Positions 8,023 to 16,703 of a stretch of DNA of 64,000 nucleotides are shown here, in pieces. The translations under genes and the position numbers were made by a program. Positions within the stretch are counted from its first letter, which is position 1; every line of letters starts with the position of its first letter. Under the pieces are notes generated by a model, which ran no database searches, had not been told where the DNA came from, and worked only from the letters and a program-made list of their open reading frames with translations. This stretch comes from CAZWBR01 sp964632305 (GTDB taxonomy: Bacteria > Bacteroidota > Bacteroidia > Bacteroidales > Prolixibacteraceae). Location: the NCBI GenBank assembly GCA_964632305.1, contig CAZWBR010000005.1, positions 62,001 to 126,000 of the forward strand. The letters run 5' to 3'.

Positions 8023-9339
8023 ATGAAATTACAATCAATAGCTTTAATTGCTATTTGTCTGGCTTGCGTAATAAGTTGCTCAAAGCAAAAAACAGTTGAA
8101 CTCCCCTTAACACAAGAGGACGGATATGGCTGTTTTCCATCTGCCATAGGTGGAATATCGCCTTATTCAGAAGATGAAAACAATCCATGGAAGAAAACTT
8201 TTTTGTCAGTAAAAGGTGCGCCGGATAATTGGACCGAAATTAAATATGGGGACATTGAGACAAATATTTATCAGGCAGTTTATCAGAACTATCTGATCGG
8301 AAACATCACTAAGGAGTACTATGAAGAACTGCAAAAATCATGGGATTGGAAGCCCGACACGCTTCAATTATCAAAAGAGCCATTAAAAACAAAAATAGCA
8401 TTCGCGATTGGGAAAGATTCCGCAGGAGTTGTAAACATGATCGTTGATGCAAATAATAATCTTGATTTTAGCGACGATAAAACCTTTATACCATTTAGCT
8501 TTTCTCCCAGTGAAAATATAAACAGAGATTCCGTTGCATCGCGCCACGCCTTCAGTGTTTCATTTGAACGACTGATTGACAATAAGAAACAGTTGGTTGC
8601 CGCACCGCTTTTAGTTACTTACATGAATGAGTATAATATGTTTATGTGCAATTTCTCTCAATATTCAGTCGCCAGTTTCAACGGGGAGAAAATTGCCGTT
8701 TGCTCAGATAATTTTACCAATTTATCGTACAAGAACCCGAGTATCGTTGTGATTAACGATAGCCTAAAGGGAGGAGATAAAATTAGTCCTGAGAAAATGA
8801 CCACGAAGAATGAGTTTATAGAGATCAAAGGAGAACTTTATAAAAATATGGGGGTGAATACGAATAAGAATACTTTGGTTTTAGAAAGAATGTCGTTGCC
8901 TAAAAGCGAATTGTATTCGACCCAGATTGGCTTTAAGACCTTCCCTTTTGAGGGGAACGATTTTACGACAGCATCTCACATCTCTACCGAAAACTTAAAG
9001 GGGAAATATGTCTATCTCGATTTTTGGGCGATCTGGTGTGGCCCGTGCCGTCAGGAGATTCCTAATCTGAAGGCACTTTACGGGAAGACGGACCGGGAAA
9101 AATTCGAGATAATCAGCATTGTCGGGGATAGCCCTGCCGAGGCCCTTAAGGAGGTCATTGAAAAGGATTCTATTGCCTGGACACAGATACTGTCGACCGA
9201 TTCGAATAAGATCAAGGAGACTTATGGCGTTCACGGATACCCAACAACGTTCCTGATAAACCCGGAGGGAATAATTGTAGCGAAAGATTTGAGAGGAAAG
9301 GAATTAGAGGAAAAAATTTTAAGCTTATTAAACAAATAA
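8023..9339 (+). CDS. TlpA-family thioredoxin-fold lipoprotein 1
   Basis: A 438-residue protein with a lipoprotein signal peptide (hydrophobic core ending 'LACVISCSK', Cys 19). The first 300 residues are a Bacteroidota-type extension without a domain I can name. The C-terminal 130 residues are a TlpA/ResA-like thioredoxin domain with WCGPC (Cys 339 and Cys 342), 'EIISIVGD' and the cis-proline loop 'GYPTTFLI'. Such proteins reduce or isomerise disulfides outside the cytoplasm, or deliver reductant to cytochrome and cell-wall enzymes. The gene is more A/T-rich than its neighbours. It leads a two-gene operon with another TlpA lipoprotein and has a promoter shared with the blaI operon, so it is probably BlaI-regulated. 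Confidence 0.88.
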   Translation: MKLQSIALIAICLACVISCSKQKTVELPLTQEDGYGCFPSAIGGISPYSEDENNPWKKTFLSVKGAPDNWTEIKYGDIETNIYQAVYQNYLIGNITKEYYEELQKSWDWKPDTLQLSKEPLKTKIAFAIGKDSAGVVNMIVDANNNLDFSDDKTFIPFSFSPSENINRDSVASRHAFSVSFERLIDNKKQLVAAPLLVTYMNEYNMFMCNFSQYSVASFNGEKIAVCSDNFTNLSYKNPSIVVINDSLKGGDKISPEKMTTKNEFIEIKGELYKNMGVNTNKNTLVLERMSLPKSELYSTQIGFKTFPFEGNDFTTASHISTENLKGKYVYLDFWAIWCGPCRQEIPNLKALYGKTDREKFEIISIVGDSPAEALKEVIEKDSIAWTQILSTDSNKIKETYGVHGYPTTFLINPEGIIVAKDLRGKELEEKILSLLNK

Positions 9340-9419
9340 GTCAACCCGTACAGAGAACTGCCGCTAAGGCCCAACGGCCTTTGGTTTCCTCTGTTGTGCG
9401 CATAAATGACTAATATACA

Positions 9420-10640
9420 ATGCATAAAACCAGCCGGATGACGAATAAATTAGCTTTGGTATTGATGGCTCTAATTGTTCTCAATGCCTGTTCGAAACCC
9501 AAAGACACGAAAGAATATCTGAGAACTGTTTTAACTAATCTTGATAAGATTGAGTCGGCAACCTATCTTTCTGCTGAAGAGGGATTTGCTCCCGGCGATA
9601 CGACAGCCTCAGCACACATGGATCATTTCGTTAAGGAGTATAACAATCCGCTCGACACGACAATCGGTGCCAGTTATGTGTCACTTTTACAGAATGATAC
9701 TGCACAAATGACATTTTGCTACGATGGGAAGATGAGAGCGGTGGTTTACGAGGAGGAAAAAACAATAATGGTTGATAGTTTCAATGTCCGTAAACTCCCC
9801 TTCAGGCCACTGAACCCACCCTTCTTTAGTCGTACAAAATCGGTCATTAAGTATGCATTGGAAACGAACGACAGTATCTCGATAAAAATTGAGGAGAAAG
9901 ATGAATCGGTCTATTGTTGTATTACCATCTTTGAAGATCATCAGGTCGAGTTTTTTGGAAAGGCTTTTTATATAGAGAACACGCCGTATGACTTTGGTGA
10001 AACGACCTCCAAATATGAGATTTGGATCGACAAGACGACCGATTTGCCCTGGAAATTCCGTAGAGAAATGTCGCACAATATCTCAACAGAAACGGTTAGC
10101 CAGGTCAGCCTGAATAAGCTTAAGATTGAAGACTTCAGGGCCTCCGATTATTTTATGACTGACTTTGCCATTGTCAACTACAGAGAGTGGAACAGACCTC
10201 AAAAGATAGATGATTTGATCGGGAAGAGAGCCCCTGATTGGGCTTTGCAAAATGCCGGCAGTGACACTGTTGCTTTAAAGGATTTGAAGAGTAAAGTGGT
10301 GATGATCCAGTTTACCAGTGTAAGCTGTGGCCCTTGCAGGGCATCAATTCCCTTCCTAAACGAACTGTCAACGGCCTATAATAAGGATGACTTTGATTTT
10401 GTGGCAATCGAATGTACATCGAAAAGTTTGGATGCCCTAAAGAACTATCAGGACAAGAATTCGATTAATTATCCATTCCTGATGTCGGATAAAAATGTTC
10501 TGATGGAGTATAGAATTAAATCATTTCCTGTATTTTTCATCTTGGACAAAGATTTCATTGTCCGAAAAGTAATAAACGGATATGGCGCCGGGACAACAGA
10601 TGCTGAGATTAAAACTGGTATAGATGAGATGGCGCTCTAA
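9420..10640 (+). CDS. TlpA-family thioredoxin-fold lipoprotein 2
   Basis: A 406-residue lipoprotein (signal peptide ending 'LIVLNACSK'); ATGs at 9420 and 9438 are both possible. Residues 30-260 form a region that resembles outer-membrane-lipoprotein-like carriers, with alternating beta strands and 'YEIWIDKTTDLPWKFRRE'. The C-terminal part is a TlpA-like redoxin with SCGPC (Cys 303 and Cys 306 counted from 9420) and the 'SFPVFFIL' cis-Pro loop. The motif has Ser where TlpA usually has Trp, which may change redox potential. It lies 80 bp after the first TlpA gene, with only a weak hairpin between, so co-transcription is likely. Confidence 0.85.
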   Translation: MHKTSRMTNKLALVLMALIVLNACSKPKDTKEYLRTVLTNLDKIESATYLSAEEGFAPGDTTASAHMDHFVKEYNNPLDTTIGASYVSLLQNDTAQMTFCYDGKMRAVVYEEEKTIMVDSFNVRKLPFRPLNPPFFSRTKSVIKYALETNDSISIKIEEKDESVYCCITIFEDHQVEFFGKAFYIENTPYDFGETTSKYEIWIDKTTDLPWKFRREMSHNISTETVSQVSLNKLKIEDFRASDYFMTDFAIVNYREWNRPQKIDDLIGKRAPDWALQNAGSDTVALKDLKSKVVMIQFTSVSCGPCRASIPFLNELSTAYNKDDFDFVAIECTSKSLDALKNYQDKNSINYPFLMSDKNVLMEYRIKSFPVFFILDKDFIVRKVINGYGAGTTDAEIKTGIDEMAL

Positions 10641-10811
10641 TTTCCATGCGTCACAAAGACCAAATGTCAATTGGGGGTTTCATGTTGAAATTAAAGCACG
10701 TAGTACGTACTCCCGTTCTCTTTAGTTTTGGTCTGATATGCAGTGGTTTACTGAGCTAAATCTCACTACGCGGGGGCTTTAAAAGGCCTGAGTCGGCGGG
10801 GGGAGTTTTTT

Positions 10812-10866
10812 AACTAAAAAAATAGTTGATTTTTGTTAAAATATTTGGCTGACTATTTTTTTAGTC
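10812..10866 (+). promoter_or_regulatory. Paired BlaI-type operator upstream of blaI
   Basis: AACTA-N6-TAGTT at 10812-10827 and GACTA-N6-TAGTC at 10851-10866, again 39 bp centre to centre. Half-sites, spacing and much of the intervening sequence match the 7913 copy. Its position before a BlaI-family gene suggests negative autoregulation. Confidence 0.78.
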
Positions 10867-10875
10867 GTATGTTTG
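10844..10875 (+). promoter_or_regulatory. Promoter of the blaI-M56 operon
   Basis: TTTG at 10844-10847, a 20-nt spacer, and TATGTTTG at 10868-10875. The transcription start would fall near 10882, which rules out the TTG at 10886 as a comfortable start codon and favours the ATG at 10904. Confidence 0.8.
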
Positions 10876-10903
10876 TGTTGAAGGATTGACAAATAACAGA
10901 ATT

Positions 10904-11281
10904 ATGCAACTGACAAAGGCTGAAGAACAGGTAATGCAAATATTGTGGAAGATGGGCGAAGGACTGGTCAAGGACATCCGCGACGAGTTTGACGACCCTA
11001 AGCCGGCCCGTAACACGGTTTCGACGGTTATCCGGATTCTGGAAAAGAAAGGATATGTTGATCACAAATCGTATGGAAAGGTTTATCTTTACTATCCGTT
11101 GGTCTCGAAGAATGATTATTCGAAGAGCCAGCTTTTCGGTTTGATGAAAGGTTATTTCAATAATTCGTTCCCGGCGATGGCCTCGTTCTTTGCCAGGGAA
11201 AAGGATCTGACGATTCATGATCTGGAAGAGTTACTGGAGGATACCCGGAGAGAGATGTCGAAAATCGAAAAAACAGAATAG
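10904..11281 (+). CDS. blaI: BlaI/MecI/CopY-family repressor
   Basis: A 125-residue winged-helix repressor. 'LTKAEEQVMQILW' opens helix 1, 'RNTVSTVIRILEKKGYV' is the recognition helix and wing, and a C-terminal dimerisation part ends in a charged helix. BlaI proteins bind paired dyads as dimers and are inactivated by proteolysis triggered by a BlaR1-type M56 membrane protease, which is encoded directly downstream. Promoter dyads upstream of this gene and of the TlpA operon are the obvious binding sites. The ATG at 10904 gives the usual 'MxLTKAEEQ' start; a TTG at 10886 would add six residues. No beta-lactamase gene is nearby, so the signal is probably not a beta-lactam. Confidence 0.92.
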   Translation: MQLTKAEEQVMQILWKMGEGLVKDIRDEFDDPKPARNTVSTVIRILEKKGYVDHKSYGKVYLYYPLVSKNDYSKSQLFGLMKGYFNNSFPAMASFFAREKDLTIHDLEELLEDTRREMSKIEKTE

Positions 11282-11282
11282 T

Positions 11283-13064
11283 ATGGAAGCCCTGGGTTAT
11301 TATCTGCTGAAATCGTCGGCCTGGTTGGCCGGTTTTGCTTTGGTCTATGCCCTCTTTCTGCGGAACGAACGCTATTTCTTTCTCAACAGGGTTTATCTCT
11401 TGTCGGGAATCATCGCGTCGTTGGTCTTTCCTTTATGGACTTTTCATTATCCGGTGATCTTGCCTGTTACCGATATCTCGGTTGAGGCAATGATGCCGGT
11501 CGCGCAGGGATCTGTCGTGAGGCAGGGGCTGCAATTCACTCCGTGCGTTGCACTTCTTTTGTTATATATCCTGGGACTTGTTTATTTCTCGTGGCGGATG
11601 ATCTGGCAAACCCTTGTGGTGGTACGGGTAATCCGTAAAGCGGAGGTAATCAGGTTCGGTTCAGTAAAATTGATCAAATCTGCCGATTATCCCTCGTCGT
11701 TTTCCTTCTTTTCTTTCGTCTTTGTCAATCCTTCAATTACTGACGCTGAGACGGAAGAGATCGTGAAACATGAGTGGGAGCATATCAGGCAGCAGCACTG
11801 GTTCGATTTATTGCTGACGGAGTTGCTGAGCAGGTTATTGTGGTTCAACCCGGTGGTATGGTTTTATGGCCGCTATATCCGGCAGAATCACGAGTACCTG
11901 GCCGATGAGCAGGCGCTGCAGCGCACTGCCAATCCGGCAATCTACCGCGCAGCCTTGTTGAACCAAATGTTTGACGGGCCGGTTGTATCGCTGGCCAATT
12001 CATTTAACTATTCCCTTAACAAAAAAAGATTTAACATGATGAAAAAGACAAATAGTTCACCTTTACGTAAGGTGAAGATATTACTGATCTTGCCGGTTGT
12101 GGCCATGCTCTTCTATGCTTTTGCCAAACCGGAATATGTTTCGGCTTTACCCTCTCAACCCAATGGTGGGTCACTCATTAACCAGGTTAATGCCGGAAAG
12201 AAAGTCACGGGTACCGTGCTTAAACCGGATGGAACCCCATTACCCGGAACATCGGTAATTGTTGCCGGTACAGCGGTAGGGGCGATGGCGGATCCGAATG
12301 GTAAATTCGAACTGAGCGATGTTCCTGAGGGCGCCGACCTATCCTTCTCTTTTGTGGGGTACAGGACACAGTTGGTGAAAGCGGAGATCGGTAGACCGAT
12401 GATCATCAACATGAAAAGAGAAAGTATCGGGATGGATCAGGTGACTGTAGTTGGCTACGGGCCGATGGATGCAACTACGCTGCGCGCGGAAAAGATTAAT
12501 GTCAGGGGAATTGATAGTGAGAATCCCCCGCTGATCATCCTGGACGGTAAAGAGATCGATAAGAAGCAGATGGATGGGTTAAATCCCCAAACGATTCAGG
12601 TGATCAGTGTGTTGAAAGATAAAAATGCCGTTGAGGAATATGGTGAGAAAGCGAAAAACGGGGTTATAGTCATTACCACTAAAAAAGACAATGCCTCTGC
12701 GAATCCTCAGGAGCCCCGGAAAACAACCCAAATTGATGTTTCCGACAAGCCGGTCTTTGTGGTGGTTGAGGAGATGCCCGAATTCCCCGGTGGCCAAGAA
12801 GCGTTAATGCGTTATATCGCTTCAAGTATTAAATATCCTGCCATTGCTCAGCAAAACGGCATTCAGGGAAAGGTTTTTGTGAAATTTGTCATCGGCAGCA
12901 ATGGAAAGGTTCAGGGGGCTGAGATTGCCCGCGGGGTTGATCCAATATTGGATCAGGAGGCCTTAAGGGTTGTCAATTCCTTGCCCGCCTGGAAGCCCGG
13001 CCAACAGCGTGGACAGGCTGTCGATGTTGAATATGTCTTGCCCGTCGAGTTTAAGCTTCAGTAA
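11283..13064 (+). CDS. BlaR1-like M56 metallopeptidase with CarboxypepD-like, plug-like and TonB C-terminal domains
   Basis: A 593-residue multi-domain protein that begins 1 nt after the blaI stop codon. Residues 1-110 hold about three membrane helices. A zinc protease motif HEWEH lies at 163-167, with a downstream 'NHEYLADEQAL' Glu-containing segment, as in BlaR1/MecR1 M56 peptidases. A further membrane helix follows ('ILLILPVVAMLFYAF', about residue 270). Outside the membrane come a carboxypeptidase-regulatory-like domain ('VTGTVLKPDGTPLPGTSVIV'), a TonB-receptor plug-like segment with 'PPLIILDGKEI', and a TonB C-terminal domain ending 'VEYVLPVEFKLQ'. There is no penicillin-binding sensor domain, so ligand sensing must be by the novel C-terminal part. 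Similar fusions occur in other Bacteroidota. ATG 11283 was chosen because it gives a direct hydrophobic start. Confidence 0.88.
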   Translation: MEALGYYLLKSSAWLAGFALVYALFLRNERYFFLNRVYLLSGIIASLVFPLWTFHYPVILPVTDISVEAMMPVAQGSVVRQGLQFTPCVALLLLYILGLVYFSWRMIWQTLVVVRVIRKAEVIRFGSVKLIKSADYPSSFSFFSFVFVNPSITDAETEEIVKHEWEHIRQQHWFDLLLTELLSRLLWFNPVVWFYGRYIRQNHEYLADEQALQRTANPAIYRAALLNQMFDGPVVSLANSFNYSLNKKRFNMMKKTNSSPLRKVKILLILPVVAMLFYAFAKPEYVSALPSQPNGGSLINQVNAGKKVTGTVLKPDGTPLPGTSVIVAGTAVGAMADPNGKFELSDVPEGADLSFSFVGYRTQLVKAEIGRPMIINMKRESIGMDQVTVVGYGPMDATTLRAEKINVRGIDSENPPLIILDGKEIDKKQMDGLNPQTIQVISVLKDKNAVEEYGEKAKNGVIVITTKKDNASANPQEPRKTTQIDVSDKPVFVVVEEMPEFPGGQEALMRYIASSIKYPAIAQQNGIQGKVFVKFVIGSNGKVQGAEIARGVDPILDQEALRVVNSLPAWKPGQQRGQAVDVEYVLPVEFKLQ

Positions 13065-13085
13065 AAATTAAACGGAGAAAACAAT

Positions 13086-13119
13086 AAAGGCTGTTGCAGT
13101 GATGCGGCAGCCTTTGTTG
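13086..13119 (+). terminator. Terminator of the blaI-M56 operon
   Basis: The 12-nt arms at 13086-13097 and 13104-13115 pair with two G-U pairs ('aaaggctgttgc' with 'gcggcagccttt') around a 6-nt loop. The trailing T-stretch is short and mixed (gttgttta). Confidence 0.75.
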
Positions 13120-13194
13120 TTTATAATAGCATTAATCATTGGTAAAAAATCTTCAGTATTACCGGCAAAGTTAACATTAAGTTAATATAGATAG

Positions 13195-13226
13195 GTTGAT
13201 GGACGAATTCAATTTGTTTAATTTTG
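13195..13226 (+). promoter_or_regulatory. Promoter of the histidine kinase operon
   Basis: GTTG at 13195-13198, 20 nt, TAATTTTG at 13219-13226. Transcription would start near 13233, just before the ATG at 13248 and well before the kinase gene. Confidence 0.7.
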
Positions 13227-13247
13227 AAGGAGCTTATTCTAAACCTT

Positions 13248-13406
13248 ATGATTAAATTTGATGCAATAATTTGGGTTATAGCGTGTTTTTGGCTGCTAAG
13301 TGCATGGATTTCTGAACTGAATTCCGCAAAGCATGTTTGGGCGTTTTTGTTTAAAAATATTGTTTGGAGATTTTTAATTCCACTAAGTCCTGATTTGGGA
13401 AACTAA
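13248..13406 (+). CDS. Possible 52-residue membrane peptide
   Basis: A short frame starting with ATG 15 nt after the predicted transcription start and ending 5 nt before the histidine kinase ATG. The peptide 'MIKFDAIIWVIACFWLLSAW' continues with a second hydrophobic run, so it looks like a small membrane protein or leader peptide. It has no recognised family. Its tight position between promoter and kinase argues for translation, but chance cannot be excluded. Confidence 0.4.
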   Translation: MIKFDAIIWVIACFWLLSAWISELNSAKHVWAFLFKNIVWRFLIPLSPDLGN

Positions 13407-13411
13407 ACAGA

Positions 13412-15952
13412 ATGAAACATAAGAAGGAGATTTCTATTATATCGGCAGTGACACTGGTTGTTTTCCTGACCATTTTTGGTTATTGGGCTTTTTATTCTGT
13501 AAGAAAACAATCAATGTCGGGGAATAAAGGTTGGGTGGACACCCTTCAGGTCAATCATTTCATTGATCTGGCTGTCCAGCTAAAAGGTTCTGTCCCCGAT
13601 TCCGCCGCCGTCTATTACCGTCAGGCTATTGACCTGCTCCGGCCCGACAGCCTTAATCGCGAAGTCAATCATATTCTTGGAAACTGTTACGTGGGCATTG
13701 CTTCCATATATTGTAATAATGGGAATTATCCTCTCTCATCCCATTTCGATTCACTGGCTATGGCTGGTGCGCAGCGGTTTGGTGATAAAGATATCTTGTC
13801 GCAGGCCTTGAATATCAAAGGGCTTTTGCATTTCAATCAAAGCGATTATCAGCCGGCATTGGATTATTATAGCCAGGCGATTGGTTTGGCCCGTGAGGCG
13901 GGGAATAGGAAGGTGGAGGCCAAGATTCTAACCAATATTGCCATTATTCATTATTTGCAGGGCGAAGTGGAAAGGTCGATCGGCTTTTTTACACAGACGA
14001 TGAAGGTAGCTCAATCCATCAACGATGATGAATTGCTCTCAGGCAGTTATATCAATATGGGATTGGTTGCCTCAAATTCGGGCAAGACCGATTTAGCGAT
14101 CGAAAACTACCGGAAGGCTATTGAAGTTTACCAACGGACCAATGGGAAAGACGGGTTAATTCTTTGCTACCAGAACATGGGGAATATCTGGTTTGAAAGC
14201 GGGAAATTTGCCGAAGCCATTGAGGATTTTCAGCAATCGCTGAAGCTGGCGCTGGAGATTGGCGACCAGTCGAATATTGCCAAGGGATACCATAATCTGG
14301 GCGAAGTATATGCCTATATGGGTGATTGGGAATTTGGCATTGATAATTATATCAGTTCGATCGAAATCAAGGAGAAGCTGAATGATTTGAAGGGTATGTC
14401 ATTTGATTACAACAGTCTTGGCACACTGAATTATCAGAGGAAAGATTATCGTAAAGCATTGGATTATTACCAGCAATCGCTAAAAATCAGTCAGGAAATT
14501 AATTATCCTCAGGGGGTCATGACCAGCTATACCAATATTGCCAATGCATACGGCCAACTGAGTGAGGCGGATAAAGGACTCGGGTTTGCCTTTAATGCAC
14601 TAAAGCTTCATGAGGAGCTGAAAACCAATAAAGGCATTGATGAACTCTATTCGATAATTGGAATGCTCTATTGGGGGAAAAAAGAGTATCCGAATGCTGA
14701 AAAGTATTACTATAAAGCGATGGAAACCCGGCAGTCAGAGGGGGATCTGGTGGGGCTGTCCAATTCATTGATCGACATCGCCCAGTTATGGCTAATCGAG
14801 GCAAAGGAGCAGAATGGAAAGGCGCGTAGCCGATTGTTGGGTCAGATCGTTAACAATGCAACCCAAGCCCGTAACCTTGCCAAGGAGCAAAAGCTTCTGC
14901 CGGTCCGGCAAAGTGCCAGTTTATTATTACAGGAGGCTTATTATCAATTGGGTGATTTCAGTAAAGCATTGTCTTTCGCCAATGAAGCGGCTCAGATTAA
15001 AGATTCGTTATACAACCGGTCCAGAGAAGAGGCACTCGCTCTGGCTGAAGCAAAATGGAACGTACAGAGTCATCAGCGAAAGATTGAGGAGTTGGAGAAA
15101 AGTCAACAGATGCAGGAAGAGATCATTCAACGAAAAGAGTCCGAGAGCCGGTTGAAGGGGATGGTGATTTATCTGTTACTGGCGATTACGATTTTTATGG
15201 TAGGGGCTGCCATCATTCTGGTGATTCATTTTAAAAAGAGAAAAACGATTCTTCAGGAACGTCAGATGGCCAGTATTGTCAGTCTAAGGATGCAGAACGC
15301 CAGGAATCGGATGTCGCCTCATTTCTTTTTCAATGTGTTGGGGTCGCTGCCCCGGCTTGCTGACCAACCTGAACTGTTGCAGCAACGGTTGGTCAATCTG
15401 TCGCTTCTGTTACGTAAATCGCTCGAAAATATTGAAAATACAGCAATCCCGTTAGGCGAGGAGTTGAATGTTGTGAAAGCCTTTGTCGAATTGCAGAGAG
15501 ACCGGGTCCCGGCACCTTTCGATGTGGAATTGACTATTGATCCGAAGATCGACCGACAATGCCCGATCCTGGCGATGATCATCCAGATCCCGGTGGAGAA
15601 TGCGATCAAGCACGGGTTAATGCCTTTGTCTGGTGAAAAACGGCTCGCGGTAAGCGTAGCAGCCTTGTCGGACGGGGTTGAAATTTTAGTGGAGGATAAC
15701 GGCATCGGGGTGACCGCTTCAGCCGGACGTTCGACAGGGACAGGTACCGGATTGAAAGTATTGCTACAGGCAATCGCACTGTTGAACCAGTGGAATAAGA
15801 ATAAAATAACCTTTTCCATTCAGGAGAAAAGTGGCACTTCCTCTGATAATGGCCGTGGAACAACAGTGAATATATTCATTCCTGATCATTATAATTTTAC
15901 CAACATTAATTACCATGAACCAAACCGATATGATAAGAACAGTAATTATTGA
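13412..15952 (+). CDS. TPR-containing LytS-type sensor histidine kinase
   Basis: An 846-residue membrane protein. A membrane helix near residues 9-28 is followed by about eight TPR repeats over residues 60-440 (repeated 'YxxQAIxLAREAGN'-type helices), a coiled coil (about 520-575), a second membrane helix (584-605) and a His_kinase domain. The phosphoacceptor is His 637 in 'RMSPHFFFNVL'; an HATPase part carries 'PVENAIKHG' and 'VEDNGIG'. This is the LytS/YehU layout with an extracytoplasmic TPR sensor, common in Bacteroidota. The response regulator gene overlaps its 3' end by 38 bp, so the pair is translated together. The input signal is unknown; the TPR region suggests a protein or peptide. 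Confidence 0.93.
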   Translation: MKHKKEISIISAVTLVVFLTIFGYWAFYSVRKQSMSGNKGWVDTLQVNHFIDLAVQLKGSVPDSAAVYYRQAIDLLRPDSLNREVNHILGNCYVGIASIYCNNGNYPLSSHFDSLAMAGAQRFGDKDILSQALNIKGLLHFNQSDYQPALDYYSQAIGLAREAGNRKVEAKILTNIAIIHYLQGEVERSIGFFTQTMKVAQSINDDELLSGSYINMGLVASNSGKTDLAIENYRKAIEVYQRTNGKDGLILCYQNMGNIWFESGKFAEAIEDFQQSLKLALEIGDQSNIAKGYHNLGEVYAYMGDWEFGIDNYISSIEIKEKLNDLKGMSFDYNSLGTLNYQRKDYRKALDYYQQSLKISQEINYPQGVMTSYTNIANAYGQLSEADKGLGFAFNALKLHEELKTNKGIDELYSIIGMLYWGKKEYPNAEKYYYKAMETRQSEGDLVGLSNSLIDIAQLWLIEAKEQNGKARSRLLGQIVNNATQARNLAKEQKLLPVRQSASLLLQEAYYQLGDFSKALSFANEAAQIKDSLYNRSREEALALAEAKWNVQSHQRKIEELEKSQQMQEEIIQRKESESRLKGMVIYLLLAITIFMVGAAIILVIHFKKRKTILQERQMASIVSLRMQNARNRMSPHFFFNVLGSLPRLADQPELLQQRLVNLSLLLRKSLENIENTAIPLGEELNVVKAFVELQRDRVPAPFDVELTIDPKIDRQCPILAMIIQIPVENAIKHGLMPLSGEKRLAVSVAALSDGVEILVEDNGIGVTASAGRSTGTGTGLKVLLQAIALLNQWNKNKITFSIQEKSGTSSDNGRGTTVNIFIPDHYNFTNINYHEPNRYDKNSNY

Positions 15953-16703
15953 CGATAACAAAGATTTTATCTTTTCGTTGAAGGAACATCTCTCCTTCTT
16001 TCCTGAGGTGGAGATCTGCGGCGAGGCTTTTCAGTATACCAAGGCAAAGAGTTTGTTGATTAATAAGAAACCTGATCTGGTCTTCCTCGATATTGAGATG
16101 CCATGCAAGAACGGATTCGAACTGCTGCAGGAAGTGCGTGAACAGGGGTGCGGGAACCTGAGCGTCATTTTCTTTACCGCCTATAATAAATACTTGATCC
16201 AGGCATTGCGCGAATCGGCTTTCGATTTTATCCTGAAACCGGTTAATCCCGATGAACTGAGTAATGCGATCGAGCGTTTTCAGACGATAAGGAAGAAGCG
16301 GAATATAGATATTCAACCTCCGCTTTATCTTGGGATGCCGGGGATGCCTCAGATAGTGGCTCTGCCCACCAGTACCGGCATACGGTTTGTTGATAAAAAC
16401 TGCATTATCGTTTTTCAATGCCAGAAGGAAGAGGAGGTTGGGAAACCGGTTTGGAAGGCGATCCTGAATAATTTTGCCCAGATCAAACTGCGTTCGGGAA
16501 CCACTGCCAGGGAGATTGTCGAAATAATGGATCCACGCCGCTTTATCCTGATTAATCAATCGACCATCGTGAATATTTGTTACTTGGCTTCGGTTGAATT
16601 TAAGAGTCGAGAATGCACACTGGTCCCACCATATAATGAGATCCAACTCATCGCTTCGCGAACGCAAATCTCCGAGTTGCGCGAGAAATTTGATCTCCTC
16701 TGA
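15915..16703 (+). CDS. LytTR-family response regulator
   Basis: A 262-residue regulator. The receiver (residues 6-125) has the acidic pair in 'VIIDDNKD', the phosphoacceptor Asp 59 in 'LVFLDIEMP', the Thr in 'FFTAYNK' and the Lys in 'LKPVN'. A LytTR DNA-binding domain (about 155-262) follows with 'FAQIKLRSGTT' and 'ILINQSTIVNICYLASVEF'. ATG at 15930 is an alternative start that removes five residues. It overlaps the kinase gene, and its partner is therefore almost certainly that kinase. LytTR domains usually bind direct repeats upstream of target genes; the divergent-looking gap downstream may hold such sites. Confidence 0.92.
   Translation: MNQTDMIRTVIIDDNKDFIFSLKEHLSFFPEVEICGEAFQYTKAKSLLINKKPDLVFLDIEMPCKNGFELLQEVREQGCGNLSVIFFTAYNKYLIQALRESAFDFILKPVNPDELSNAIERFQTIRKKRNIDIQPPLYLGMPGMPQIVALPTSTGIRFVDKNCIIVFQCQKEEEVGKPVWKAILNNFAQIKLRSGTTAREIVEIMDPRRFILINQSTIVNICYLASVEFKSRECTLVPPYNEIQLIASRTQISELREKFDLL

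Noticed and set aside
9366..9382. Weak hairpin AAGGCC-caac-GGCCTT between the TlpA genes
   Set aside because: Stem of six base pairs and no T-run; too weak to call a terminator.
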